Assembly (NCBI GenBank): GCA_027923505.1
Contig: BROI01000021.1
Location: 62,001-126,000, forward strand
Source: Mayamaea pseudoterrestris
Lineage: Eukaryota > Bacillariophyta > Bacillariophyceae > Sellaphorales > Sellaphoraceae
Direction of reading: 5' to 3'
Length of the DNA: 64,000 bases
Shown: positions 39,599-48,911 of the stretch, one piece after another
How the letters are laid out: the number at the start of each line of letters is the position of its first letter
Numbering within the stretch: position 1 is the stretch's first letter
Notes under the pieces: generated by a model
Databases searched by the model: none
What the model saw: the letters and a program-made list of their open reading frames with translations, nothing else
What the model was told of the DNA's origin: nothing
Position numbers and translations under genes: made by a program

Positions 39599-40810
39599 AT
39601 GCATTCCTCCTTTTCGCGGCCGATTCTTTGGCTACCGATGTGTTTCATCGGACTGCTTGGCCTACTACCTACAGCGAGCAGTCTAGATGTATCTGTCGGT
39701 CTACGAGACAATACAAAATCTTGGATACGACGTAAATTGCACGTGGCATCCCAGGAACATGACTCTTTAGGCAGAATGACTGCATCGACTGTCGATTCGG
39801 GAACGTTACACATCACACGTCATCGTCAAATGGACATGACGATTACAACTGACGATGCTACAGCGGGAGACGATGATGCCGGCGAAGACGATGCTACAGG
39901 CGATGATGGACAAGGCGACGATGCTGCTGGAGATGATGGAACGGATGATGACGGAACAGATGACGACGGCCAAGGAGATGATGGAACGGACGATGGAACC
40001 GACGACGATGGCACAGATGATGGAAACGGCGACGATGGTACAGACGACGGCACTGGTGACGATACTCAGGGTGATGGCGGAGATGGAAACATGGATGACG
40101 ACTCCACAGACGTTCAAACGAACGATAATCTTGATACTGAATCCGGGTTGGACGGTGGCGACATGATCGTTACGCAAGCGCCGTCAGTCTACATTGGAAC
40201 AGTTGCGACGCAAGCTCCACCAGACAGTATTGAAACTGTGGCCACACAAGCTCCGCCAGATTTTGGAGACGTTGTTACAGAGGCGCCCTCACAAGGTGGA
40301 GGCAATGTAGCAACACCGTCGCCCACGCCATATGCTTCTCTTAAAGCAGATGGAGCTGGCGATGATGGCGACGATGGCAGTATAAACAATGATCAAACGG
40401 CCAACCAAGATACAAATGGATCTGATAATCTTGATGGTAACGATGATACCGATAATCACATCCAAGTTAATAAGTGGAACTACGGTGGAACATCCATGAC
40501 CGACCTTCAGGACCAAGGAATGGCCGTTGCCAAAGACCCTAATGTTTGGATTGCTGCCGTTGTTTTGTCGGTCGTTGGTTTCTTTTTCATGCTCTTTGTC
40601 GTTCATCAGCTGGTAGAGAACCCGAACGGGTGCATTTCCAAAATGTTCCGATGTTTGGTTGCCTTTTTTCGCATCATCTGTTGGCCATGTCGCAGAGTGT
40701 GTTGTTGCTGCTGTCCCGGCGGCCAAGCGAGGGGTCGTGGGCGGTCTGGACGAACTGGAGTTCCGACTGATGACGATGACAGTTACAGTCGCGACTTGGA
40801 GTTGACGTAA
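39599..40810 (+). CDS. Type I membrane protein with acidic Asp/Gly/Thr repeats
   Basis: 403 residues. A signal peptide (ILWLPMCFIGLLGLLPTASS) is followed by an extracellular or lumenal part rich in Asp: residues 85-185 are made of short GDDGTDDDGT-type repeats. Then comes a Pro/Thr array with units like TVATQAPPDSIE (four to five copies, residues 190-240). One membrane segment (NVWIAAVVLSVVGFFFMLFVV) is followed by a Cys-rich juxtamembrane stretch (CWPCRRVCCCCCPGG, a candidate for palmitoylation) and a short acidic tail ending SRDLELT. I do not recognise a family. The layout resembles diatom cell-wall or silicalemma membrane proteins, but nothing in the sequence proves that. Confidence 0.75.
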   Translation: MHSSFSRPILWLPMCFIGLLGLLPTASSLDVSVGLRDNTKSWIRRKLHVASQEHDSLGRMTASTVDSGTLHITRHRQMDMTITTDDATAGDDDAGEDDATGDDGQGDDAAGDDGTDDDGTDDDGQGDDGTDDGTDDDGTDDGNGDDGTDDGTGDDTQGDGGDGNMDDDSTDVQTNDNLDTESGLDGGDMIVTQAPSVYIGTVATQAPPDSIETVATQAPPDFGDVVTEAPSQGGGNVATPSPTPYASLKADGAGDDGDDGSINNDQTANQDTNGSDNLDGNDDTDNHIQVNKWNYGGTSMTDLQDQGMAVAKDPNVWIAAVVLSVVGFFFMLFVVHQLVENPNGCISKMFRCLVAFFRIICWPCRRVCCCCCPGGQARGRGRSGRTGVPTDDDDSYSRDLELT

Positions 40811-40944
40811 GATCGAAATATGAAGCAGCAACTGTTGATACCCAAGCATAATGACAAGTTGATATCGCGCTATTGCATCATTAGTAGAGCTTACTGATAG
40901 GCGAGATCTGATGTACCTCGACACAAACTCGTAGTACTTGTACA

Positions 40945-42669
40945 ATGCCGGAAGTTGAGGGTGATAGGTCGTATCGTACCGTGACTCCATTGAACCGGTG
41001 CGACCATTTAGTGTCGCATCGTGGATGCCGAACATCATGCATGACAAAAATAATGAACGATCCTCATCATGATGCACTGTCGACCAAGGGACCACCAAAT
41101 GCCAGTCTCATGTCAACAGCAATGAGAGTATGGATAATAATTGCATTCTTAACCATCGGGACGAGCTCAGAACGTTTTAGCTTGCTCGCTTTCTGTCCAT
41201 CGTCTGAAAATTCGAAACAAAGGACTCCACGCACCTTGTCGCAAACGAATCGGCCATCTCCAACTCGGACAGTACAGATGCCGGTATATTCTTCGATTGA
41301 CGACGAAGACAATGATGATTTTAATGACGAGTTATCTTCACTAGAATCGACGCGACGGAAGCAAGGCCAAAAGAACATTCGGAAACGCGTCGCTTCCATG
41401 GCACGAAACATGGTTATCAAACCACTTAGCTATGCGACTCCCATGCCGCAGGCGATTGGCGCCGTCTTGAAGGATGCAACGCTAGGAGCGATTGACATGG
41501 CTGTAGATGAAGTTATGAATCGGTCAGCCAAAACGAGTCGCAAGGGAGTATCCAGCTTGTCGCAACTTGATCAACTTTCCGATGATGCAGCATCAGAGAT
41601 AGCAGTCGACGTCCTTTCGCTCGTTGATGAAGCGTTTGCTCCGCTAGAAGCGACTTTGGAGGATCTTGAATATGCACTTGCAAATGCTAGACAATCGCTT
41701 AAGAACGCCAAAACCCAGGCGACGTACGCGATGAATGCCATCCAAGCTGCAGCGATTGCCCAAGCCGAAGGTGCCGTCACAGCCGTGGCGGCTGCAGAGG
41801 AACGGCTCATGGCTGACTTGTATGCAAACGTGAACGAAATTGACGTATCAACGCTCACTTTCGAGGATGTTGACTACGGGTCGAGTGAAATGGCGCCTCC
41901 CTTCTTGAATGAAGACCAGTGTTTGGTTCCAGGTGAGCCTATCATTCGGGTCGAAAAGGCGCCGGAGAATTCAAGGCGCATATTCGCAGGAATTGACATT
42001 ATGGCATCGGTGGATACAGTCTGGAATGTGTTGACAGACTACTGCAATCTGCAAAAGGTGGTGCCAAACTTGGTGGTGAATGAAGTCATGAACTTGTACC
42101 AGGAAAATCCTAACTGCAAGGTTGATACAACCTTGTCGGAGGAGGAGCAATGCGAACAAATCAGTTTGAGCTTGAAGGGAGCTTTGTTGCGCCAAGTTGG
42201 TGGCGCCAAGGTGGCTGGGATTAATTTTTCGGCTCGCACCAAGCTGGAGGTGCGCGAGTGGCCGCAAGGATTGCCCGACTTTGCCCACTTTTTACGTGAC
42301 GATGTTTATCAAGGCAAGACGAGGGCCGAGCGCGCACAGGATTACACCAAAGTCAAACTCCGTCGCTACCGCTTTCCTCGACCGTTTGCTATTTCATCAC
42401 TGCCGACAAAGGACATTTCTATGCAGAGTATCAAGAATGATGACGGAGAGTTTCGCATGTACCAAGGTGTTTGGCGAATGCAGCCGCTTCCTGGGTGTGC
42501 ACCAAAGGGACAAGATGCTATGCGTTTGACATATGCGGTCGAAGTGTCGCCTCGCGCCTATCTGCCAGTGCGGTTGGTAGAGGGACGAATCGCGGCGGAC
42601 TTGTGTACCAACCTCGAAGCCATTCGTGACTACGTTGAGAGTGCGTCAGCCGTGCCGAGTGCAAGATAA
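40945..42669 (+). CDS. SRPBCC/START-like lipid-binding protein, probably plastid
   Basis: 574 residues from the first ATG; the ATG at 41110 (MSTAMRVWIIIAFLTIGTSS) is better, because it starts with a signal peptide ending in LLAFCPSS, a weak plastid-type site. Residues 150-280 contain a long helical, Ala-rich stretch (YALANARQSLKNAKTQATYA). The C-terminal part, from RIFAGIDIMASVDTVWNVLT to EGRIAADLCTNLEAIRDYVE, has the polyketide-cyclase/SRPBCC pattern: a conserved W-x-V-L-T-D start, VVPNLV, and the final helix after LPVRLVEGRI. Plants have similar plastid proteins. Ligand unknown. The acidic stretch DDEDNDDFNDELSS follows the presequence. Confidence 0.75.
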   Translation: MPEVEGDRSYRTVTPLNRCDHLVSHRGCRTSCMTKIMNDPHHDALSTKGPPNASLMSTAMRVWIIIAFLTIGTSSERFSLLAFCPSSENSKQRTPRTLSQTNRPSPTRTVQMPVYSSIDDEDNDDFNDELSSLESTRRKQGQKNIRKRVASMARNMVIKPLSYATPMPQAIGAVLKDATLGAIDMAVDEVMNRSAKTSRKGVSSLSQLDQLSDDAASEIAVDVLSLVDEAFAPLEATLEDLEYALANARQSLKNAKTQATYAMNAIQAAAIAQAEGAVTAVAAAEERLMADLYANVNEIDVSTLTFEDVDYGSSEMAPPFLNEDQCLVPGEPIIRVEKAPENSRRIFAGIDIMASVDTVWNVLTDYCNLQKVVPNLVVNEVMNLYQENPNCKVDTTLSEEEQCEQISLSLKGALLRQVGGAKVAGINFSARTKLEVREWPQGLPDFAHFLRDDVYQGKTRAERAQDYTKVKLRRYRFPRPFAISSLPTKDISMQSIKNDDGEFRMYQGVWRMQPLPGCAPKGQDAMRLTYAVEVSPRAYLPVRLVEGRIAADLCTNLEAIRDYVESASAVPSAR

Positions 42670-42825
42670 TTGCATATGCAGTTGTTATGAGTACAGATTT
42701 GGCGCAGGGGGTTTCTTGCTGTTTCGTATCTGCTTACAATGATGTACAATGATGGGGTTATCTACTGATTGGTTCTCTATTGTTAATCCGCTCTTCTACT
42801 TCCTCCTACTTGATAGCAAGAGTGA

Positions 42826-44718
42826 CTAACTTAGAGTTTCTCCTCCTGCAAAAGCAATGTTGTCTTCGTCAATTCCTAAATTTAGGCCATCGTCGTCACT
42901 CTCAAGCTCAGCGTCGTCATCCAACGCGGCATCCATGTTATCCAAACTATCGTTGCCAACGTCTTCCTCCACATCCTCGAGCAAACCGCTCTCAAGTTTT
43001 TCAATCTCACTCAACTTTATTCCAAGCGTGTTGAACGAATCCCAAGGATTTTCAAGGTCAACGCCTAATCGAATCCACTGCGTGACGATTTTCTTGTGAC
43101 CTTCATAAACTGGACATCCGGAATGCTCCGTAAAGCCATAATCCATGATGAGAGACTCTGGGTTGATGTAAGAGAAGAAAATGGCATCCCCAACCTGCGG
43201 CTTGACGTGGACTCCAGCGTTTCGAAAATTGGTGTGTCCGCCGCGATCAGCCACCGTACAATACATGACCATGGTAGCCATGCGCGAGCCTGATTTGTGC
43301 GGAAGACCGGTACAATCGCCGTCACAATGTGGCGTGTATCGCTGCGGGTGAACAAAAAGAGAGGAACAATTGATGAGTGGCCATCATTCGACATCAATCC
43401 CCAAACAACAGTTTGGGTGCCTACGTACGTCAGGTTCTGCATCGCCAACACCCCGTCCTTCATATTGGATGCTCATCAAATCCTCCTGCCCGTGCTCCTC
43501 GATACCAAGATGAAGCACTGCATTAGCGTAATCGTAAACACGTCGAGACAATCTTGCAATCGCATGACCAGCTTCTTCCTGATCCCATGGCACCTTGATG
43601 CCAGCCTGCATGGCCTTGCGATTCTCCGACAGTCTTGAGCCGCCCTTTCCGTCGGCGACAGTTGCTCGATGCAAGGAAGCCTGCGCTTCAAGCTCCATTG
43701 CAATGCACTCCTCCTCGTCAATAAAATTCTCAATGACATGAATCTTACTCGAAGGACGGTCATGCTTGACATGCACCGTATGACGATTTCCTCCTTTATG
43801 GATCCATTGCGTTGTACTCAAATCAGGAGTACTGTCAAGTGAATCATCCGCGCAGGTATAGTTTTCCAAAGTAGCTGCTATGTTTGTGCGAACGCTCGAC
43901 TGAAAAGCCATTTCTTCATGTACCTCTTCGAGTTTAGAAGCAACGCCTGTTTGTACGCATGCGACCAAATCCTTCAGAATAGCATCCGTTTCTGCCGTTG
44001 TATTACTAGCCAATTGCTTCATTTTGGCATCGGCCTTGGAGCGACATTCTTGGAGCAAGTCAGTCGCTTGTTGACGAGCCTTGATCTTGTTGTCTTCAAA
44101 AATCAATTCAAAATCCGCCGATAGCCGTGCAATTTGATCGTCATTCTCCGAGACCGTAAAGAAAACATGTCGGCAAACCTTGTCTGCATTTTTGCATGCT
44201 CCATTGTCTTGTAGACTTGGTTTCTCGCGAACAGAAAACTCATGGCCAACGTAGCTTTCAAGCTTAAATTCGGTGCCTGGCAAAACATGCGGGTCGCTCA
44301 TGCGCACCTCCTCCTTGGTTTGCGGATTCACCCAGTAGACTTCCACGACAAAGGTATTACCGCCGTCGTTTATAATTTGAATAGGACGCTTACTATCGCG
44401 AGTGGCTGCTGATGTAAATGTCGACGATTCGAGGAGTAGGATGATGGAGAAGAGCAGGACAAGCATGCTCCAGCATCTTATTGTGATCGAGTTAGATCTA
44501 GAGTTTCGCATGGGCCAGAATAATTCACCAGTCAATGCACAGAGAGTATGCTGTCGTCCAGCACCTTGGCTCAACTTTAGGTGGCAAGTCTTTTGATCAA
44601 CCGTTGTAGAATTGCCGTGCAGCTTCCGATTTACTTGGCCGAAAAGCCGGCGACGACAAAAGTCAACCATGCAGTCATTCCATGGGAGAGACGGTGCGAC
44701 AATGACGGTCATTGGCAC
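42826..44718 (-). CDS. Prolyl 4-hydroxylase-like 2OG-Fe(II) oxygenase, copy 1
   Basis: Exons 44718-43429 and 43341-42826, 87-nt intron (GTACGT...CGCAG), phase 0. The ATG at 44511 (MRNSRSNSITIRCWSMLVLL) would place a signal peptide or anchor at the N-terminus, so I prefer it over 44718. An N-terminal VHL-beta-like segment (VEVYWVNPQTKEEVRM) is followed by a helical region with scattered Cys, then the 2OG domain: SKIHVIENFIDEEEC, SIQYEGRGVGDAEPD, iron ligands H-x-D in TPHCDGDC, and EGHKKIVTQWIRLGVD with the distal His and 2OG Lys. Such enzymes hydroxylate proline in secreted or cell-wall glycoproteins. The C-terminus is acidic (ESDDDGLNLGIDEDN). Copy 2 lies next to it in the same orientation. 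Confidence 0.88.
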
Positions 44719-45182
44719 GTGGGCACGCGCCTCCCCGCCTTAACGAAATGTCAACTATGCCATCTCAGCCTGAGATGATGATATGCTGGATTTCGCAACC
44801 CAATGGGCCTGATGAAAGGCATGAGACGTTCCAACTCGTTCTATTATTTAGCTGCAACAGGGTTTCTAATGTCTAGATTAGCTGCGTTAGCACCCAAGCA
44901 TAAACTTATTTGAATAGGCTGGCTGATCCGATCGGACACTCGCAATTCCGTGGTCTGCCAAACCTGCCAAACTTATGTCGACCAAGTACAAACTAGCAAA
45001 ATCGTCGAAAAGTTCCATCGCTTTCATTGTCACGGAGTCGTTGCCGTAATTTGAAGTTGCGTTGCCAATTCAGCGAGCACAAAAGTAGGCATGTGACAAC
45101 TGCTTTGCGATATCTGCCGTGCAATCGCTTGATTAGTACGAAAACTCGCAGGCCGATTTACGCCGAAGCTTTCCATCAACGT
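44719..45182. other. Intergenic between the two hydroxylase genes
   Basis: 464 bp. No gene is supported; the open frame that crosses it on the plus strand is the shadow of copy 2. Confidence 0.5.
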
Positions 45183-46850
45183 TCACATTTCGTCGTTGCC
45201 CTCCAAGAAATCGCCATCATACTGGCCATCGTCGTCGTCGTCGTCGTCGTCTACTTCGCCCTTACCAGCATCGTTGCCATCTCCACTGCTGCTGTAGTAG
45301 TCGCTACCAATAATAGCTTTCATTTCACTGATTTTAAGATTGTTCGAATCAAAGGCGTCCCAAGGATTTTCCGCGTCGACTCCCAACCGAATCCATTGCG
45401 TCACTATATGTTTATGTCCTTCAAAAACAGGACATCCAGAATGAATCGTCAAGCCACTATCCTTCACCATTTCAGCTGGATCGATATAACTAAAGAAAAT
45501 ACCGTTACCAATCATTGGTTTCACATGAACGCCAGCATTCATAAAGTTGGTATGTCCGCCGACTTCGGCGACGGAGCAATACATGACCATGGTAGCCACT
45601 CGGGCGGCTTGCTGATGCTTTAGTCCATCGCAAAAATCGTCACAGTGAGGCTGATATTGATCCGGTGCAGTGTCATTGATGCCTCGACCAAAGTATTGAA
45701 TGCTCATCAAGTCCTCCTGGCCAAATTCTTGAATGTTTAAACCTAGAACATGGTTTGCGTAGCTGTAGACGCGCCTGGATACGCGCGCGATCAAATTTCC
45801 CTCCATTTCTTGGTTCCATGGAACGACAATTCCCGCTTGCAAAGCGCGGCGGCTTGGGTCCAGCTCCTGTCCCCCTTTGCCGTCGGCCACGGCTGCTCGT
45901 TCCAGGAACGGAGCAGCGGCTTGCTCAATTGCCAAGCACTCCTCGTGACTAATAGAGTTTTCGATCACATGAATCTTGCTAGAAGGACGGTCGTGCTTGA
46001 CATGAACGGTTCGACGAGTTATAGGGGTTCTGTTTCGTCGCGGCAATTTCGCTGCAGCATCGTCGTGAGGCTGATTTTTGTCAGGTCGAAGCTCCCTTGT
46101 TGTCCAGATAATCACTGGCCCAGCGTCAGGTGTTGATTCGGCATTAGGATCGTTGCAGATGTATTCCTCGCTGCGTTGTCCAAGCTCGGTTCGAATGGAA
46201 GCGTGCAAGGAAATTTCTGCGTGATCTACCTCCAATGATTTTGACAGTTTCGTCTCCAGACAAGCGAACCATGCGTCGATGTCACTAATATTTTGCGGCG
46301 ATTCGATGATTGGATTCGCTTCTTGGCATTCCTGAACTAACTCTTGAGCAAGTCGTCTAGCTCGGATAACGTTGTCGACAAAGTCAATGGTAATATCAGC
46401 TTGAATGGTAGCCACTTGATCATCGTTTTCCGAGACTGTAATCCAGGCTTGGCGACAAATGCCTTGTTCAACTTCTACGTTTGCTTGTTGTCGCTGCTGC
46501 TGCGTCGCTTCGTGCTCATCCCTTTTTGGTTTGGGTGGACTGCATTCATGTTCGCGAGCTATGAAAATGTGTCCGACAAAAGTTTCCGATGGATACGTTG
46601 CAGTCGGAAGCAAATGATGGGGCCCATTCGTCATTAGAATTTCCTCACCATTGTCTGGATTAACCCAGTACAGCTTGACAATCTTGAACGATTCATTAAT
46701 GATTTGAAGCTTGCGATGGCTGCTTCGTTTGAAGGACGCCGCGCTGCAGAATGCGATGAATGGCAGTACTTGTACCAGCATCACGAGTATCCAGAGCTGC
46801 AGTTGCGGCATCCAAAACTTGCTTGGAACACTAGACCGATTCGTTAGCAT
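45183..46850 (-). CDS. Prolyl 4-hydroxylase-like 2OG-Fe(II) oxygenase, copy 2
   Basis: 555 residues, no intron. An inner ATG at 46811 (MPQLQLWILVMLVQVLPFIA) starts a signal peptide ending around AFCSAAS. The order of parts repeats copy 1: VHL-like IVKLYWVNPDNGEEILM, a Gln-rich stretch (EHEATQQQRQQ), VHVKHDRPSSKIHVIEN, SIQYFGRGINDTAPD, iron ligands in QPHCDDFC, HSGCPVFEGHKHIVTQWIRLGVD. Between the N-terminal part and the oxygenase is a segment with the linker RRNRTPITRRT absent from copy 1. The tail is a run of aspartates (DDDDDDD) encoded by a GTC/GAC repeat near 45228-45255. Same orientation as copy 1, hence tandem duplication; the two have diverged substantially outside the core. Confidence 0.88.
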   Translation of the reverse strand: MLTNRSSVPSKFWMPQLQLWILVMLVQVLPFIAFCSAASFKRSSHRKLQIINESFKIVKLYWVNPDNGEEILMTNGPHHLLPTATYPSETFVGHIFIAREHECSPPKPKRDEHEATQQQRQQANVEVEQGICRQAWITVSENDDQVATIQADITIDFVDNVIRARRLAQELVQECQEANPIIESPQNISDIDAWFACLETKLSKSLEVDHAEISLHASIRTELGQRSEEYICNDPNAESTPDAGPVIIWTTRELRPDKNQPHDDAAAKLPRRNRTPITRRTVHVKHDRPSSKIHVIENSISHEECLAIEQAAAPFLERAAVADGKGGQELDPSRRALQAGIVVPWNQEMEGNLIARVSRRVYSYANHVLGLNIQEFGQEDLMSIQYFGRGINDTAPDQYQPHCDDFCDGLKHQQAARVATMVMYCSVAEVGGHTNFMNAGVHVKPMIGNGIFFSYIDPAEMVKDSGLTIHSGCPVFEGHKHIVTQWIRLGVDAENPWDAFDSNNLKISEMKAIIGSDYYSSSGDGNDAGKGEVDDDDDDDDGQYDGDFLEGNDEM

Positions 46851-47205
46851 TTGTAGCTATTGTAAAAGTGTCTACGTTCACTGGAACTCAACTTGTCGCT
46901 CAAGTTGGACGAGCAGATCATGGTCGTCAAGCTTGTCGCCACACGGATCGCTTTGGTCTGACCATACCACTGTGACATTTTATTTAATGTCTCTCAAATA
47001 GTACTGCCAATAACTTTGAAAAATGTCCCAGTTTTGGTACTGTGGGACAAAAAGTGCAAAAACTTTGAAAGATGTCCCCGTTTTTGGCACTGTCCAAAGA
47101 ACAGTACAGCGAGTACAGCTAATCGTAGGGGAGATGTGCCGCGCATGAGATGATGGCAAACACGCCGATCAAGGAAATGAGTCAAGGAGCAACAGACGCA
47201 CTGTC
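46851..47205. other. Divergent promoter region with a 32-bp direct repeat
   Basis: It lies between hydroxylase copy 2 and the lumen candidate. It contains two copies of AACTTTGAAARATGTCCC...GTTTTGGYACTGT at 47012-47043 and 47061-47093, spaced 49 bp start to start. Confidence 0.6.
47012..47093 (+). repeat. Two direct repeats of 32-33 bp
   Basis: The two units, 47012-47043 and 47061-47093, differ at about four positions. They may be paired regulatory sites, or the remains of a small duplication. Confidence 0.7.
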
Positions 47206-48801
47206 GTGCATCATTTTGAGATGACAAGCATCATGCATCAGACAGTAAATAGATCAAGATGCAGCCGCGTGCCGGCCCTGCGATTTGTATTCTCAACCGT
47301 CTTGCTGCTGCAGCTGCAGCTGCATCTTTCCTCAACGACCTATTGCGACGCGTTTCAGTCTCGTATTCATTCGACACTGTCCATACGACGGCAAGAAACG
47401 AAGTTAGAGTCGCAACTACATGGAAATTTTGACGGAACGGATGAAGAAGATGAAACTTTGATCGCCATGATTGCTCCTGCACTGCCATTTCAATCAGCCT
47501 TATCTCGCCGGCAAGTCATTGCTTCAACTTCGACTGCCGTCACGGCTGTAAGCCTCATGCTATCGCAACAATCTGCAAACGCAATTGATTTTCCCTCCAT
47601 ATTCGTTGACAAGGAAAATTCCCCATACCAGCCGTCGAAGCGACCGCTCGTATACCGCATCGACTCGACCATTCCTCCAACCCTTCTGCCAGTATCCAAT
47701 CCAAAGCTAACTCTACAACAACTCGGACAAGGTTCGGGGACAGACAAGAATCAGATAATTATTGATACAGTCAATTTGAACAACATTCTCAATAAGATTG
47801 TTTTCGGAACCATTCGGGCTGTCCAAAAGCCGTCGTTTTTGCAGCCGCAAGTACCTTCAACTCCGTCTTTTGTATGTCTCGGCATGCCGATGGTCCCTGC
47901 AGACACTGACGTACAGCTTGCCCAGTCTTTGATTACCAGCATGGTCGGCGGACAAACCAAAGGACAGCAGCAGGACACTTCAAATACGGCGTTGGGACTG
48001 GCATGGGCGCCGTACGAGACACAGACTGCCCTCGACGAATACGCCCATAATCGAATGTCGTTGGACGACTTGATTATCACCTTGCAGCAAGCGAAGGTCT
48101 CTCCAGAAACGATTCAACTGTACACTCCTCTGCTGAAATATGCAGCCTCTGCTCGTTTAACTCTTCTGGCTCTTGCTCCCAGTATTCTAGATGTCCAGAG
48201 CATTTTGCGCGGTGGTCTGCAAGCCGTTGACCCAGATCAACGATCCAAATACGTCATTGATCCCAATGGATTTATCAAGATGACGGCAGATCCAGCCTTT
48301 CAAATGTACACGGATCGCTCCTTGTTAAAGCAAGATGAAACAGCAGAGACCAGCACGAGCAAGAGTAACAACATGGCAAATCTTTTTGCAGCGAGTATAC
48401 TCATTCACGAGGCTGCTGCCACGAAAATGGCCCAATATGCGGCATCGAAAACTTTGTTGCAACCTCTGGTGATAATGGTAGCGCCCATGGCAGATGTTCG
48501 GTACCAGTTGGGTATGAATGGACGAATCCCGCGCATATACAATGCTCTCGTTGCGGCGCAGCAACAACCTGCAGCATCAGCAGATCCACTGTCAGCTGAG
48601 CAACAACTCATGACGACGGATCGCGTCACCACCATACTTTTGAATCCGAATGCCAATGATACTTTGAGCAAGTCGAAGCGGTTGCGTCTTGAGATTGGAA
48701 CCGGACCGGAAACATTGGACTATCAGCAAAAAATTGCCGACTACTTGTGGTTTAGCGAGTCGCCCAAGGTAAATTTAATTCCCAGGCTAATGAACGGATA
48801 A
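47206..48801 (+). CDS. Candidate thylakoid-lumen protein of unknown function
   Basis: 531 residues, with in-frame ATGs at 47206, 47221 and 47233. A signal peptide (LRFVFSTVLLLQLQLHLSS) ends near CDAFQSR, with A-F as in diatom plastid sites; a second signal follows at about residues 95-125: SRRQVIASTSTAVTAVSLML ending SANA-IDFP, a twin-arginine motif with an A-x-A cleavage site. That is the two-step route to the thylakoid lumen. The mature part (from IDFPSIFVDKEN) is about 400 residues, partly helical, without a domain I recognise. A Gln/Ala patch (AAQQQPAASADPLSAEQQL) is near the C-terminus. Confidence 0.7.
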   Translation: MHHFEMTSIMHQTVNRSRCSRVPALRFVFSTVLLLQLQLHLSSTTYCDAFQSRIHSTLSIRRQETKLESQLHGNFDGTDEEDETLIAMIAPALPFQSALSRRQVIASTSTAVTAVSLMLSQQSANAIDFPSIFVDKENSPYQPSKRPLVYRIDSTIPPTLLPVSNPKLTLQQLGQGSGTDKNQIIIDTVNLNNILNKIVFGTIRAVQKPSFLQPQVPSTPSFVCLGMPMVPADTDVQLAQSLITSMVGGQTKGQQQDTSNTALGLAWAPYETQTALDEYAHNRMSLDDLIITLQQAKVSPETIQLYTPLLKYAASARLTLLALAPSILDVQSILRGGLQAVDPDQRSKYVIDPNGFIKMTADPAFQMYTDRSLLKQDETAETSTSKSNNMANLFAASILIHEAAATKMAQYAASKTLLQPLVIMVAPMADVRYQLGMNGRIPRIYNALVAAQQQPAASADPLSAEQQLMTTDRVTTILLNPNANDTLSKSKRLRLEIGTGPETLDYQQKIADYLWFSESPKVNLIPRLMNG

Positions 48802-48911
48802 ATTATCAGTATATTGCAAGCTACTTGCCGACGTAGCAAATTTAAGATTCTACCGCAGTCACGCTACAATGAGACAATAACATTGCGGATGCACCAAGTA
48901 TTCGTCGACGC

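Noticed and set aside
39599-40810. Calling the acidic repeat protein a silaffin or silicanin
   Set aside because: It lacks the Lys/Ser patterns of silaffins and I see no silicanin-type domain; only the topology is shared with wall-associated proteins.
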